The notes: a model not told the origin generated them from the sequence alone. A stretch of DNA of 64,000 bases from Rhodospirillaceae bacterium (GCA_029267445.1 JAJUIU010000005.1:1-64000); one strand, 5' to 3'. Counted from the first letter of the stretch, positions 50,786 to 61,802 are shown. Numbers and translations: made by a program.

Positions 50786-51982
50786 TCATGAGGGGGAGGC
50801 CAGGCCGAACAGATGGGCCAGGTCCTTGAAGAAGATGCGCACGTGCGCCATCGGTTTGCGGCGCACGAGCTCCTTGTTCATGTAGGCGTCCCAGGTGAGC
50901 TGCTGGACGTCCTTGTCGCGGCAGATCTTGACGAAGCGCTCGCGCCGCCGGTCGTTGACGTACCAGAACTTCTGCATGATCCCGAGGATCCAGAAGACCT
51001 TGCCGTGGGCCTTCATGAAGCGCTTGCGGGCCATCGAGAGTTCGCGCGCGTCGCCGGTGGCGAGGCAGGCCACGGCCGCCTCCGCCGCGAGGCGTCCGCC
51101 CACCATGGCGTAGTAGATGCCCTCGCCCGAGGCCGGCGCCACCACACCGGCCGCGTCGCCGGCGAGGATGACGTCGCGCCCGTTGTCCCACCGCTTCAGC
51201 GGCTTCAGCGGGATGGGCGCCCCCTCCTTGCGGATGGTCTCGGCTTCCGCCAGCCCGCTGGAACGGCGCAGGTCGGCGATGGATTTGCGGAGCGAAAAGC
51301 CCTTGTGCGCGCTGCCGGTGCCGACGCTGATCGTCTCCCCATGCGGGAAGATCCAGGCGTAGAAGTCGGGCGACAGCTTGCCCTGGTAGAAGACGTCGCA
51401 GCGCTTGCCGTCGACATCCGCACCCGCACCTTCCGGCGTCTTCACGATCTCATGGTAGGCGAAGACGAAGGGTACCTCCCATTCCGGCAGGGACTGCTTC
51501 GCCACGGCGGAGTTGGCGCCGTCCGCGCCGACGACGATGCGGGCGCGGACGGTCTCCATCGCGCCCTCTTCCCCGCCCTTGGGGTGGAAGTGGATGACGG
51601 CGACACCGTCGGGATCGTGGTCCAGACGCTCGAACGTGCCGGAGCGGCGCTCGGCCCCGGCCAGGGCGGCGCGCTTGCGCAGCCACTCGTCGAACACGTC
51701 GCGGTCGACCATGCCGACGAAGCCTTCGCCGACCGGCATGTCCACCTTCTGGTCCGAGGGGGAGATCATCCGGGCCGACTTGATCTTGGCGACCAGCAGC
51801 GCGTCCGGGATGTCGAAATCCCGGATCAGCCGGGGCGGGATGGCCCCGCCGCAGGGCTTGATGCGGCCCGCCTTGTCGAGGAGCAGGACGCTGCGCCCCG
51901 CCTTGGCGAGGTCCCACGCCGCCGTGGCGCCCGCCGGACCACCACCCACCACCACCGCGTCGTATGTCCTGGTGTCAGTCAT
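50786..51982 (-). CDS. bchP: Geranylgeranyl diphosphate/bacteriochlorophyll reductase
   Basis: 398-residue FAD enzyme that reduces the geranylgeranyl tail to phytyl. N-terminal FAD motif YDAVVVGGGPAGATAAWDLAKAG, then CGGAIPPRLIRDFDIP, RIVVGADGANSAVAKQ, and VILAGDAAGVVAPASGEGIYYAMVGG. Five bp downstream of orf428 and just upstream of bchI. Confidence 0.95.
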   Translation of the reverse strand: MTDTRTYDAVVVGGGPAGATAAWDLAKAGRSVLLLDKAGRIKPCGGAIPPRLIRDFDIPDALLVAKIKSARMISPSDQKVDMPVGEGFVGMVDRDVFDEWLRKRAALAGAERRSGTFERLDHDPDGVAVIHFHPKGGEEGAMETVRARIVVGADGANSAVAKQSLPEWEVPFVFAYHEIVKTPEGAGADVDGKRCDVFYQGKLSPDFYAWIFPHGETISVGTGSAHKGFSLRKSIADLRRSSGLAEAETIRKEGAPIPLKPLKRWDNGRDVILAGDAAGVVAPASGEGIYYAMVGGRLAAEAAVACLATGDARELSMARKRFMKAHGKVFWILGIMQKFWYVNDRRRERFVKICRDKDVQQLTWDAYMNKELVRRKPMAHVRIFFKDLAHLFGLASPS

Positions 51983-51987
51983 GATCG

Positions 51988-53346
51988 TCAGGCTCCCATG
52001 GCCTTGGCGCCCAAGGCTTCCGGCGCGTCGGCGCGGAAGGCGGGGGCTGTCGCGGCCCGCCCGGTGGCGAGCCTTGCCGCCAGCACGGCGGCGAAGAGGA
52101 AGAGCGCGCCTTCCGCCAGGAAGACGATGGCGTAGGCCGAAGCCGGATCGGCGATGAGGGCGCGGGCGATGTCGACGGCGACGGTGCCGAGGAAGCCGCC
52201 GAGCCCGAAGGCGACGGCCTGTGCCGCACCCCAGAGGCCCATGCGGACCCCCTCGCGGCTTTCGCGTCCGGCACCGACCCGGTCCATCATCGAGCCGATG
52301 GCGGCCACGGCGAAGGCGCCGTTCGCCACACCCAGGGCGAAGACGGTGGGCACCAGCGGCCAGGCGGGACCGACCAGCCCGGCGAAGGCGAGGCCGGCGA
52401 GCACCAGGGCGGAAGCGAGGCAGCCGCCGATCGACCAGGCGCGCAGCGCGTCCCTGGAGCGTCCGCGCGTCACCGTGCCAATGATGCCGACCAGGATCAT
52501 GCCGAGCAGCACGCCGCCATGCTGCATGCCTGCGAGCTGGGTCGACTGACCGGGCGTCATGCCGAAGACGGTGCCGGCGAAGGGCTCCAGGATCAGGTCC
52601 TGGGCGCTGTAGGCCAGCATGGACACGAAGACGAACAGGGCGAAGCCGCGCGACGCGGGCTCCTCCCAGACCTGCCGGAACGCCTCGCGGAAGGGCGGGG
52701 CCTCCTCCTTGGCCTCGTGCAACTGCGGCAGGACCGGCACGTGCCGCCGCTCCACGCCCCAGACGGCGACGCAGGTGACCAGGAAGGCGATGGCCGAGAC
52801 GGTGCCGGTGACGGCGACCAGACGGGCCGGGCTGAACGGGTCCAGATTGGCACCGGCAACACCCGCCGTGACGATGAAGCCGGCGATCATCATCACCCAG
52901 CAGATCGTCGCGGCGGCCGGCCGGCGGTGCGGCGCGGTCGCCTTGGCGAGCAGCACCAGCAGCGAGGTGCCGGACGCGCCCACGCCGACGCCGATCATCA
53001 GGAAGGCGACGACGGCCAGCGCCGTCCCCGCCGGAACGCTGGTTCCCATCCAGGCCGTCGCCAAGGCGGCGCCGAAGCCGCCCAGCGCCAGCAGGGCCAT
53101 GCCGCCCAGGATCCAGGGCGTGCGGCGGCGGCCCACATCGGAGCCGTAGCCGAGGCGCGGGCGGGAGATCTGGATGGCGTAATGCAACCCCACCAGGAAG
53201 CCCGGCAGCATGGCGGGCAGGGCGAGTTCAACCACCATCACCCGGTTCATGGTCGAGGTCGTGAGGACCACGATGGCGCCCAGCGCCGTCTGCACGAGAC
53301 CGAGGCGGACGATGCCGAACCAGCCGAGGGTGGGTGCGGGCGTCAT
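51988..53346 (-). CDS. PucC/LhaA-family membrane protein between bchG and bchP (orf428-type)
   Basis: 452 residues and about 12 membrane helices, BCD/PucC family. Signature segments: TSTMNRVMVVELALPAMLPGFLVGLHYAIQISRPRLGYGSD, GTSLLVLLAKATAPHRRPAAA, YSAQDLILEPFAGTVFGMTPGQST. It matches the ORF428 of Rhodobacter in the same bchG-orf428-bchP position, sometimes called bch2, and is thought to move or hand over bacteriochlorophyll. ATGA overlap with bchG. An Ala-rich C-terminal tail of about 25 residues is present. Confidence 0.92.
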   Translation of the reverse strand: MTPAPTLGWFGIVRLGLVQTALGAIVVLTTSTMNRVMVVELALPAMLPGFLVGLHYAIQISRPRLGYGSDVGRRRTPWILGGMALLALGGFGAALATAWMGTSVPAGTALAVVAFLMIGVGVGASGTSLLVLLAKATAPHRRPAAATICWVMMIAGFIVTAGVAGANLDPFSPARLVAVTGTVSAIAFLVTCVAVWGVERRHVPVLPQLHEAKEEAPPFREAFRQVWEEPASRGFALFVFVSMLAYSAQDLILEPFAGTVFGMTPGQSTQLAGMQHGGVLLGMILVGIIGTVTRGRSRDALRAWSIGGCLASALVLAGLAFAGLVGPAWPLVPTVFALGVANGAFAVAAIGSMMDRVGAGRESREGVRMGLWGAAQAVAFGLGGFLGTVAVDIARALIADPASAYAIVFLAEGALFLFAAVLAARLATGRAATAPAFRADAPEALGAKAMGA

Positions 53347-54272
53347 GGGATCACCGTCGGCAGTTCCGGCGCGTAGCGCAGCGCGAAGGCGCTGACCATC
53401 ATGCCGGAGACGTAAAGGGGGACGCCGAAGCCGCTGTACCAGACGTCGCGGCCCTTCGGATCGGCGAGGAAGCGGACCATCATCAGGAGCTGCGCCGCCA
53501 GCAGGCCCGCCACCGCCAGCGCGTGCCAGGGCTGGCCCCACTGGATCAGCAGCGCGATCACGATGACCTGGGGGGCCGCCATGAAGACGCAGGCGATCAG
53601 GGCCGCGTTGTCGGCCCCGAGCTGAACCGGAAGGCTGCGCACGCCGACCTTGGTGTCGCCCTCGATCGACTTGAAATCGTTCAACGTCATGATGCCGTGG
53701 GCGCCGAAGCTGTAAAGCCCGGCCAGGGCGAAGATGCGCCAGTCGGGCTGGGCCATCAGCATGACGGCGGCCCCGGTCAGCCAGGGCAGACCCTCGTAGC
53801 AGGCGCCGACGGCGGCGTTGCCCCACCAGCCGTTCAGCTTCAGACGTATGGGCGGCGCACTGTAGGCCCAGGCGAGGACGAGGCCGATGACGGCGGCGGT
53901 GAAGACCCAGGTGCCAAGTGCGGCCGCCACCAGCAGGGACAGCAGCGTCCAGGCGATCGCGACGTAAAGGCCCCACTGGCCCGGCATGCGACCGGAGGGA
54001 ATCGGGCGGTTCGGCTCGTTGATGGCGTCGACGTGCCGGTCGAACCAGTCGTTCACCGCCTGGCTGGTCGCACAGACAAGCGGGCCGGCCAGGATGATGC
54101 CCGCGATGATGAACGCCCAGTGCCCGCCGGTCTCGACACCCGACGAGATCACGCCGCAGGCGAAGGCCCACATCGGCGGGAACCAGGTGATCGGCTTCAG
54201 CAGCTCCAGGACCGCGGACGGCTTCGGCAGCTGCATCGGCTCGAGGACGGCGGAGGGCTTGCTCGTTTGCAT
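53343..54272 (-). CDS. bchG: Bacteriochlorophyll synthase (geranylgeranyltransferase)
   Basis: 309-residue UbiA-type prenyltransferase that esterifies bacteriochlorophyllide a. Substrate-binding Asp motif CATSQAVNDWFDRHVDAINEPNRPIPSG and the second motif TLNDFKSIEGDTKVGVRSLP are clear, with about eight membrane helices. The ATG at 54272 follows the operator closely; a GTG at 54293 would add seven residues. An N-terminal near-repeat (KPSAVLEPMQ / KPSAVLELLK) is notable. First gene of the bchG-orf428-P-I-D-O operon. Confidence 0.94.
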   Translation of the reverse strand: MQTSKPSAVLEPMQLPKPSAVLELLKPITWFPPMWAFACGVISSGVETGGHWAFIIAGIILAGPLVCATSQAVNDWFDRHVDAINEPNRPIPSGRMPGQWGLYVAIAWTLLSLLVAAALGTWVFTAAVIGLVLAWAYSAPPIRLKLNGWWGNAAVGACYEGLPWLTGAAVMLMAQPDWRIFALAGLYSFGAHGIMTLNDFKSIEGDTKVGVRSLPVQLGADNAALIACVFMAAPQVIVIALLIQWGQPWHALAVAGLLAAQLLMMVRFLADPKGRDVWYSGFGVPLYVSGMMVSAFALRYAPELPTVIP

Positions 54273-54274
54273 GT

Positions 54275-54318
54275 CGACATTTTCGTCTGACACATGATAG
54301 TGTCAACTACAATTTACA
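54275..54318. promoter_or_regulatory. PpsR/CrtJ operator between bchG and idi
   Basis: TGTCAACTACAATTTACA (54301-54318) is a full TGT-N12-ACA site. Eight bp away a weaker 18-mer, CGACATTTTCGTCTGACA (54275-54292), keeps only one good half. Between and across them lies a perfect 18-bp inverted repeat TGACACATGATAGTGTCA (54289-54306). TTGACA on the minus strand (54306-54301) could be the bchG -35, which would imply a very short leader. Confidence 0.65.
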
Positions 54319-54471
54319 GTTCGGACGTCAATTCCGCCTGTCACGCCGGATGGGGTGGCGCCCCCTCCGAATGGGGGTGTCCGGCTCCATTGACCGGCGA
54401 AATCGCGACCGATAGCGTGAAAGAAGATTGCGCATGCTCCGCACCCCCGATCCGCCACCGGGAGTTCGCCG

Positions 54472-55035
54472 ATGAGCCCATACGACCCGTCCGAGCCCCG
54501 GATCGCTGAGAGCGCCGAACAGGTGATCCTCGTCGATGCCGACGACCGGCCCGTGGGAACGGCGCCGAAGCTGGAGGCGCATCGGCGCGCCCTGATGCAC
54601 CGCGCCTTCTCCGTGATCGTGCGTGACGGAGCCGGACGGCTGTTGCTGCAGCGCCGGGCGCGGGGCAAGTACCATTCACCCGGCCTTTGGTCGAACAGCT
54701 GCTGCGGGCACCCCCGGCCGGGCGAGGATCTGGCCGCCGGCGCCGGCCGAAGGCTGCATGAGGAGCTGGGCTTCAGCTGTCCTCTGACACGGGTGGGGCG
54801 GCTGCATTACGCCGTCGATTTCCAGAACGGACTGTCCGAGAACGAGGTCGTCACCCTGTTCGTCGGCCGCCACGAGGGCGCCATCCCGTTCGACCCGGCC
54901 GAGGTGGAGGAGGTGGCCTGGGTCGCGCTGCCGGACCTGCAGGCCGGCATCGCCGAACGGCCGAACGACTACACATACTGGTTCCGCCTTTACGTGACGG
55001 AGCATCTGGAGATGATGCGCGCCGGCCTCGGCTGA
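54472..55035 (+). CDS. idi: Isopentenyl-diphosphate delta-isomerase, type 1
   Basis: 187-residue Nudix-fold enzyme interconverting IPP and DMAPP, the precursors of GGPP. HRAFSVIVRDGAGRLLLQRRA, LWSNSCCGHPRPGEDLAAGAGRRLHEELGFSC (catalytic Cys and metal His/Glu) and the second catalytic Glu region SENEVVTLFVGRHEG are present. GGGAG precedes the ATG. PGC location divergent from bchG parallels Rhodobacter, where an idi gene lies near bchP. Confidence 0.94.
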   Translation: MSPYDPSEPRIAESAEQVILVDADDRPVGTAPKLEAHRRALMHRAFSVIVRDGAGRLLLQRRARGKYHSPGLWSNSCCGHPRPGEDLAAGAGRRLHEELGFSCPLTRVGRLHYAVDFQNGLSENEVVTLFVGRHEGAIPFDPAEVEEVAWVALPDLQAGIAERPNDYTYWFRLYVTEHLEMMRAGLG

Positions 55036-55172
55036 GGCGGTTCCGGGGCCGGTTGGACAAGGCCCCCTGCCGACGCTTCCGGTGGGCCGCCTGTCTTGCA
55101 GAGGACGCCCGGCGCGTCGCGGATCACGTCCAGCGGCGAGAGTGGCCTGCGCGCGTCGCCAGCCGAGACGCC

Positions 55173-55658
55173 TCAGATCCGATGCACACCCGTGGGGGAC
55201 GGCAGATGCGACCTGGACAGCGCGACCTGCACGCCGAACAGCATGTCGATCCGCCATCCATCCTTGGACAGGGGGCACAGCAGCCGGGCATAGCTCACAT
55301 AGCGGCCATCGTCGCGGCAGAAACTCTCGGTGAAGAGTTCGGGTTTGCGCCTGTCCACGGTGAGCCTGTACTCGGCGAAGATGGCCTCGTACTGGCCGTC
55401 GACATCGATCTCGCTCAGGCGGTGCCCGGTCAGTTCCTGGCCGTAACGGTCCACAACGTCGGTGCCCGCAAGCCGGAAGCGGAAATCCAGCGGGTCCTCC
55501 AGCACGTCCACAAGCAGCACGAAGGGAAGGATCGGGGTGATCGCCTCAGGATCGATGTCGGTCCGCATGGGCATCTCGCGGCCGTCCCGCAGCGAATCCC
55601 AGTATTGAAACGCCCTCCGAACCCGGTCGTCCGAGATCTGGTCAGGATCGAAGTTCAC
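55173..55658 (-). CDS. PAS-domain protein (PAS_5-like)
   Basis: About 161 residues from a GTG at 55658 preceded by a GGGGGG run (an in-frame GTG at 55682 is possible). The single domain has the pattern AFQYWDSLRDGREMPMRTDIDPEAITPILPFVLLVDVLE, DFRFRLAGTDVVDRYGQELTGHRLSEID and YARLLCPLSKDGWRIDMLFG, characteristic of stand-alone PAS_5 proteins common in Rhodospirillales. No output domain. Possibly a small sensor or signalling partner; ligand unknown. Confidence 0.8.
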   Translation of the reverse strand: MNFDPDQISDDRVRRAFQYWDSLRDGREMPMRTDIDPEAITPILPFVLLVDVLEDPLDFRFRLAGTDVVDRYGQELTGHRLSEIDVDGQYEAIFAEYRLTVDRRKPELFTESFCRDDGRYVSYARLLCPLSKDGWRIDMLFGVQVALSRSHLPSPTGVHRI

Positions 55659-55767
55659 ACCGCCCCCCACGCATGTCCTCACGATGCTCTATCACGCGGC
55701 GTGCCGGCGCAACAGGGGCGGTGAACACCGACGGGCGGCGGAAACATCGGCTGGACTGGGACGGGGT

Positions 55768-55841
55768 TGGCTGGGGGACTAGGATTCGAACCTAGACTGG
55801 CGGAGTCAGAGTCCGCTGTCCTACCGTTAGACGATCCCCCA
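55768..55841 (-). tRNA. tRNA-Gln (CTG)
   Basis: On the minus strand the acceptor TGGGGGA pairs with TCCCCCA, followed by discriminator G and an encoded CCA (55770-55768). The anticodon stem GCGGA/TCCGC encloses the 7-nt loop CTCTGAC with anticodon CTG. The T-arm contains GGTTCGAATCC. Total length 74 nt including CCA. Confidence 0.93.
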
Positions 55842-56098
55842 GCAGGACACGCCGGAACAGGCCGGCCGTCGAATGAGGCGGGTGTCTAGCATAGGGATTC
55901 CGGCTTGTGAACCCCCTCCTTCGCGACGTGCGCCATGGGGGTGCCGTGGGGATGCCATGGCGGTTCCGCACATGGCTTCGGGCCGATGGCCAAGCGGGGA
56001 AGCCGCTGCGCCTTGCCCTCCCGCCCATTTACGTTACCATATCGTGAAACAGGGCATCGGCCGTCGCGCTTGGCGGGGACGGCCCGCAGGAGGTTGAG

Positions 56099-57121
56099 GT
56101 GGAGGCCGAGGTCGCCGTCCGCACGGGACCGGTGGATGGAGAGCAGCGCGCGCCGTCGCGCCAGCCCGTCTATGCCGCCCTCGATCTCGGCACCAACAAC
56201 TGCCGCCTCCTGATCGCCAAGCCCTTCCACAATGGCTTCCGCGTGATCGACGCCTTCTCCCGGATCGTCAGGCTGGGCGAGGGGCTGAGCCGGAGCGACA
56301 CCCTGTCCGTGGAGGCGATGGACCGCACCGTCTCGGCGCTGCGCGTATGCCGGAGCAAGATGCGGCGACGCGGCGTCACGGACATGCGGGCGGTCGCGAC
56401 CGAGGCCTGTCGCCGGGCGGAGAACTGTGCCGTGTTCCTGGACCGCGCCGAACGGGAGACGGGTATCAGGATCGAGATCATCACCGCGTCCGAGGAGGCG
56501 CGGCTGGCGCTCGCGGGCTGCGCCCCACTGCTGGACCGGAGCCTGCCGCGCGCCATCGTGTTCGACATCGGCGGCGGGTCCACGGAGCTGATGTGGATCG
56601 CGCTGGAGAATGGCCGGTCCCGGCTGCTGGATCAGATTTCGGTGCCGTTCGGCGTCGTCCATCTTACGGAACGGTTCGGCAGCGACCGGGTCACGTGGCC
56701 GGATTACGAAGCCATGATCGAGGGCGTGCGCGACGCGCTCGCCGGCTTCGAGGTCCGCAACCGCATCGGCGCCGAGGTGGCCGAGGGCCGGGTGCAGATG
56801 CTGGGCACGTCCGGAACGGTGACGACCCTGGCCGGCATCCGCATGGGCCTGCCGAGATACGACCGGTCCCGGGTGGACGGCACATGGCTCGACCGCGCCG
56901 TCGCGCTGGAGATCGGGCGCAGTCTGGTCGATTGCGATTTCGCCGCGAGGGCGGCGCATCCCTGCATCGGGCCGGACCGGGCCGATCTCGTCGTCGCCGG
57001 CTGCGCCGTGCTGGAGGCGATCTGGGCGCTGTGGCCGACGCCCCGCTTGCGCATCGCCGATCGCGGCGTGCGGGAGGGTATCCTGTCGGAGTTCGTGTCC
57101 GGCCGCGGTTCGCATGGCTGA
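56099..57121 (+). CDS. ppx: Exopolyphosphatase / guanosine pentaphosphatase family
   Basis: 340 residues of the Ppx/GppA ASKHA fold: AALDLGTNNCRLLIAKP (phosphate-1 loop), VATEACRRAENC, IVFDIGGGSTELMWIAL (phosphate-2) and GTSGTVTTLAGIRMGL (adenosine-type loop). It lacks the extra C-terminal domain of E. coli Ppx, as is usual in alphaproteobacteria. Probable GTG start with GGAGG upstream. Followed by rlmE after about 57 bp; the two are often neighbours. Confidence 0.9.
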   Translation: MEAEVAVRTGPVDGEQRAPSRQPVYAALDLGTNNCRLLIAKPFHNGFRVIDAFSRIVRLGEGLSRSDTLSVEAMDRTVSALRVCRSKMRRRGVTDMRAVATEACRRAENCAVFLDRAERETGIRIEIITASEEARLALAGCAPLLDRSLPRAIVFDIGGGSTELMWIALENGRSRLLDQISVPFGVVHLTERFGSDRVTWPDYEAMIEGVRDALAGFEVRNRIGAEVAEGRVQMLGTSGTVTTLAGIRMGLPRYDRSRVDGTWLDRAVALEIGRSLVDCDFAARAAHPCIGPDRADLVVAGCAVLEAIWALWPTPRLRIADRGVREGILSEFVSGRGSHG

Positions 57122-57178
57122 CCCGGCCGCGTCACGGGACGCTTGCCTTCCGGGTCCGACCGGCCGATATGGGCGGCC

Positions 57179-57901
57179 ATGAGCAAGGGAAGCACAGGCA
57201 AGGGCGGCGGCACGCGGCCGACCGGACGTCAGGCGGCGGTGCGGGTGAAGACCGCAAAGCGGCGCTCGACCTCGTCCACCCGCTGGCTGGAGCGGCAGCT
57301 GAACGACCCATACGTGGCCGAGGCCCGCAAGCGCGGCTTCCGCAGCCGCGCGGCGTTCAAACTGCTGCAGCTGGACGAGAAGTTCCACATTCTGAAGCGG
57401 GGCCAGCGGGTCGTGGACCTTGGTGCGGCCCCCGGCGGCTGGACCCAGATCGCCGTGCAGAAGGGAGCGGGCAAGGTCGTCGGTATCGACCTGCTGGAGG
57501 TGGAGCCGGTGCCCGGCGCCACGATCATCCAGCTGGACTTCCTGGACCCGTCGGCACCCGACAGGCTGAAGACCCTGCTGAAAGGGCCGGCGGACGTGGT
57601 GCTGTCGGACATGGCGGCGAACACCACCGGCCACACCCAGACCGACCATCTGCGCATCATGGGGCTGGCCGAGGCCGCCTACGCCTTCGCGGCCGAGGTG
57701 CTGGCGCCGGGCGGCGCCTTCGTCTGCAAGCTGTTCAAGGGCGGGGCGGAGAAGGGGCTGTCCGACGCGCTGAAGCGCGACTTCGCCGTGGTGCGCAACG
57801 CCAAGCCGGCCGCCAGCCGGGCGGACAGTGCCGAGAGCTACATCGTCGCCACCGGGTTCCGGGGCGGGGCGAAGCCGGCCGATCCCGCCGACGGCGCATA
57901 G
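57179..57901 (+). CDS. rlmE: 23S rRNA (uridine-2'-O) methyltransferase
   Basis: 240-residue FtsJ/RlmE protein that methylates U2552 of 23S rRNA. After a basic N-terminus come SRAAFKLLQLDEKFHILKRG (catalytic Lys), VVDLGAAPGGWTQIAVQKG (SAM loop), VVLSDMAANTTGHTQTDHLR (catalytic Asp) and GAFVCKLFKGG (third tetrad Lys), then SAESYIVATGF with the Glu. The ATG at 57179 begins MSKGSTGKGGGTRPTG; the earlier in-frame codons are unlikely. Confidence 0.93.
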   Translation: MSKGSTGKGGGTRPTGRQAAVRVKTAKRRSTSSTRWLERQLNDPYVAEARKRGFRSRAAFKLLQLDEKFHILKRGQRVVDLGAAPGGWTQIAVQKGAGKVVGIDLLEVEPVPGATIIQLDFLDPSAPDRLKTLLKGPADVVLSDMAANTTGHTQTDHLRIMGLAEAAYAFAAEVLAPGGAFVCKLFKGGAEKGLSDALKRDFAVVRNAKPAASRADSAESYIVATGFRGGAKPADPADGA

Positions 57902-57931
57902 CCGGTCTTCAACATCTGGTGCCTTCCCTAA

Positions 57932-59578
<1,647 letters not shown>

Positions 59579-59610
59579 TCGATGGTGCTTTCCCCCAGGA
59601 GCCCCGCCCC

Positions 59611-60978
59611 ATGACACCCGCCGCGCGCATCCAGGCGGCCATCGAGCTCCTGTCCGAGATCGAGGCGACGCCGCGTCCCGCCGACGCGGTGGCCAGCCTC
59701 TATTTCAAGAACCGCCGCTTCATCGGGTCCAAGGACCGGCAGGGGGTGGCGGGGCTGGTGTATTCGGTGCTGCGGCACTGGGCCCGGCTGCACTGGTGGC
59801 TGGACAAGGCGGGGCACGAGAAGCAGGACGCCCGCGCCCTGCTGATTGCGGAGACGATGCTGGCCGGCGGCCGGCGGGCGGAGGCCACCATGGCCCTGTT
59901 CGACGGGGCGAAGTTCGGCCCGGCCCCCCTGAGCGAGCCGGAGCGCAAGCTGATCCGGGCGCTGGACAGCCACACGCTGGACACGCCCCAGCAGGGGGAG
60001 GCGGTGCGCGGCGAGGTGCCGGACTGGGCGGCCCCGGCCCTGCGCGCCACGCTGGGCGACCGCTTCCAGGCCGAGATGGCGGCCATGCTGGAGGAGGCAC
60101 CCCTGGATCTGCGGGTGAACCCGCTGAAGGGCGGCCGCGAGGCGGCGCGCAAGGCCCTGGCCGAGGCGGGGGTGGAGGCGGTGCCCACGCCGCTGTCGCC
60201 CTTCGGCCTGCGGGTGAGGGGACGCGCACCCGTGTCCACCCTGCAGGCCTTCCGCGACGGGCTGTTCGAGATCCAGGACGAGGGATCGCAGCTGGTGGCC
60301 CTGCTGACGGACGCCAGGCCCGGCATGCAGGTGGTGGATTTCTGCGCGGGTGCCGGGGGCAAGACCCTGGCCATCGCGGCCATGATGGCGAACAAGGGCA
60401 GGGTGGTGGCGGCCGACGTGCTGGAGAAGCGGCTGGACCGCGCCAAGCTGCGCTTCCGCCGCGCCGGCCTGCACAACATCGAGACGCGGGGCCTGTCCAC
60501 CGCCCGGGACCCCTGGGTGAAGCGGCACAAGGGCAAGTTCGACCGGGTGTTGGTGGACGCGCCCTGCACCGGTACGGGCACCTGGCGCCGCAACCCGGAT
60601 AGCCGCTGGCGCCCGCTGGGCCCCGGCTTGGCCGAGCTGCTGCCGCTGCAGGTGGAGATCCTGGACAGTGCGGCGCGGCTGGTGAAGCCGGGTGGGCGCC
60701 TCGTATACGCCACATGCTCCATGCTGCGGGACGAGAACGAGGCGCAGGTGGAGCGCTTCCTGGTGAACCGGCCCGGCTGGCGGCTGGTGCCCGTGCCGGA
60801 GGCGTGGCCCGAGGGGCTTGGCAACCCGCCTGTGCTGGACGCCATGCTGCGCCTGACCCCGGCCCGCAACGACACCGATGGATTCTTCGCCGCCGTGCTG
60901 GAGCGGGACGCCGCCGCCGCCGCGACGGCGGATGAGGCGCCGGCCGAGGCGGAACCAACCGAGGAGACGGCACCGTGA
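59611..60978 (+). CDS. rsmB: RsmB/NOP-family rRNA (cytosine-5) methyltransferase
   Basis: 455 residues. An NusB-like N-terminal part (YSVLRHWARLHWWLDKAG) precedes the SAM methyltransferase core: VVDFCAGAGGKTLAIAAMMANKGRV, VLVDAPCTGTGTWRRNPDSRW (motif IV Cys) and LVYATCSMLRDENEAQVERFL (motif VI catalytic Cys). The acidic Ala/Glu tail is species-specific. The stop overlaps the next gene by 4 bp. Assigned to RsmB by domain order; another RsmB-like paralogue is possible. Confidence 0.88.
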   Translation: MTPAARIQAAIELLSEIEATPRPADAVASLYFKNRRFIGSKDRQGVAGLVYSVLRHWARLHWWLDKAGHEKQDARALLIAETMLAGGRRAEATMALFDGAKFGPAPLSEPERKLIRALDSHTLDTPQQGEAVRGEVPDWAAPALRATLGDRFQAEMAAMLEEAPLDLRVNPLKGGREAARKALAEAGVEAVPTPLSPFGLRVRGRAPVSTLQAFRDGLFEIQDEGSQLVALLTDARPGMQVVDFCAGAGGKTLAIAAMMANKGRVVAADVLEKRLDRAKLRFRRAGLHNIETRGLSTARDPWVKRHKGKFDRVLVDAPCTGTGTWRRNPDSRWRPLGPGLAELLPLQVEILDSAARLVKPGGRLVYATCSMLRDENEAQVERFLVNRPGWRLVPVPEAWPEGLGNPPVLDAMLRLTPARNDTDGFFAAVLERDAAAAATADEAPAEAEPTEETAP

Positions 60979-61802
60979 GCGACACGCCCCCCAGCCCCAC
61001 CCTGACCGAGACGATGGACGGCCTGCGCCAGGATGGCGGGGTGTGGAAGGCGCATGTGGCGCCGGGCTGGAGCCAGGGTCGCGCCGGCTTTGGCGGCATC
61101 GTCACGGCGCTGGCCCTGGCGGCGGTGCGGCGGGAGACGGGGATCGCGCATCCGCTGCGCAGCTTCACCATGGCCTTCGTCGGCCCCGCCAACGGCGAGG
61201 TCACCATCGCGGTCACCCCGCTGCGCGCCGGGCGCAGCGCAAGCTTCATGCAGGCCATGCTGGTCGGGCCGGACGGCGGTGTGGCCGGCAGCTTCACCGC
61301 CTGCTTCGGACCCGACCGGGAAAGCCGCCTGTCCCGCCCGGCCCCGGCCGACACGGCCCTGCCGGACCGTGAGGGCGCCATGGTCCTGCCCTTCGTGGAG
61401 GGGGTGGTCCCGGTGTTCCTGCGCCATTTCGACGTGCGCGTGGCCACGGGCCTGCCCTTCATGGGCAGACAGGAGCCGGAGGTGCGCTGGTGGGTGCGCC
61501 ACCGCGACCCGGCGGCGCGGGGCACGGAGCTGGGCCTCGTCTCCCTGCTGGACGTGCTGCCGCCGGCGGCGACGCCGATGATCCAGGGGCCGGTGCCGGT
61601 GGCGAGCCTGACCTGGTTCGTGGATTTCCCCGACGGGGTGGATGCGGGCGACCTCAAGGCCCCCGCACCCGACGGCTGGTACCTCCAGCGCAGTGCGGCC
61701 GACCATGTGGGCCACGGCTTCAGCGGCCAAGCCATGACCACCCACGCCGCCGACGGCCGCCTGATCGCCATCCACCGGCAGAGCGTGGGCATCTTCGGCT
61801 GA
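60975..61802 (+). CDS. Acyl-CoA thioesterase-like double hotdog protein
   Basis: 275 residues with two hotdog-type halves: WSQGRAGFGGIVTALALAAVRRE and RSFTMAFVGPANGEVTIAVTPLRAGRSASFMQAML in the first, SLTWFVDFPDGVDAGD and GHGFSGQAMTTHAADGRLIAIHRQ in the second. This matches TesB-like/4HBT_3 thioesterases that hydrolyse acyl-CoAs; the substrate cannot be read from sequence. Start overlaps rsmB. Last clear housekeeping gene before the repeat region. Confidence 0.82.
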   Translation: MSDTPPSPTLTETMDGLRQDGGVWKAHVAPGWSQGRAGFGGIVTALALAAVRRETGIAHPLRSFTMAFVGPANGEVTIAVTPLRAGRSASFMQAMLVGPDGGVAGSFTACFGPDRESRLSRPAPADTALPDREGAMVLPFVEGVVPVFLRHFDVRVATGLPFMGRQEPEVRWWVRHRDPAARGTELGLVSLLDVLPPAATPMIQGPVPVASLTWFVDFPDGVDAGDLKAPAPDGWYLQRSAADHVGHGFSGQAMTTHAADGRLIAIHRQSVGIFG

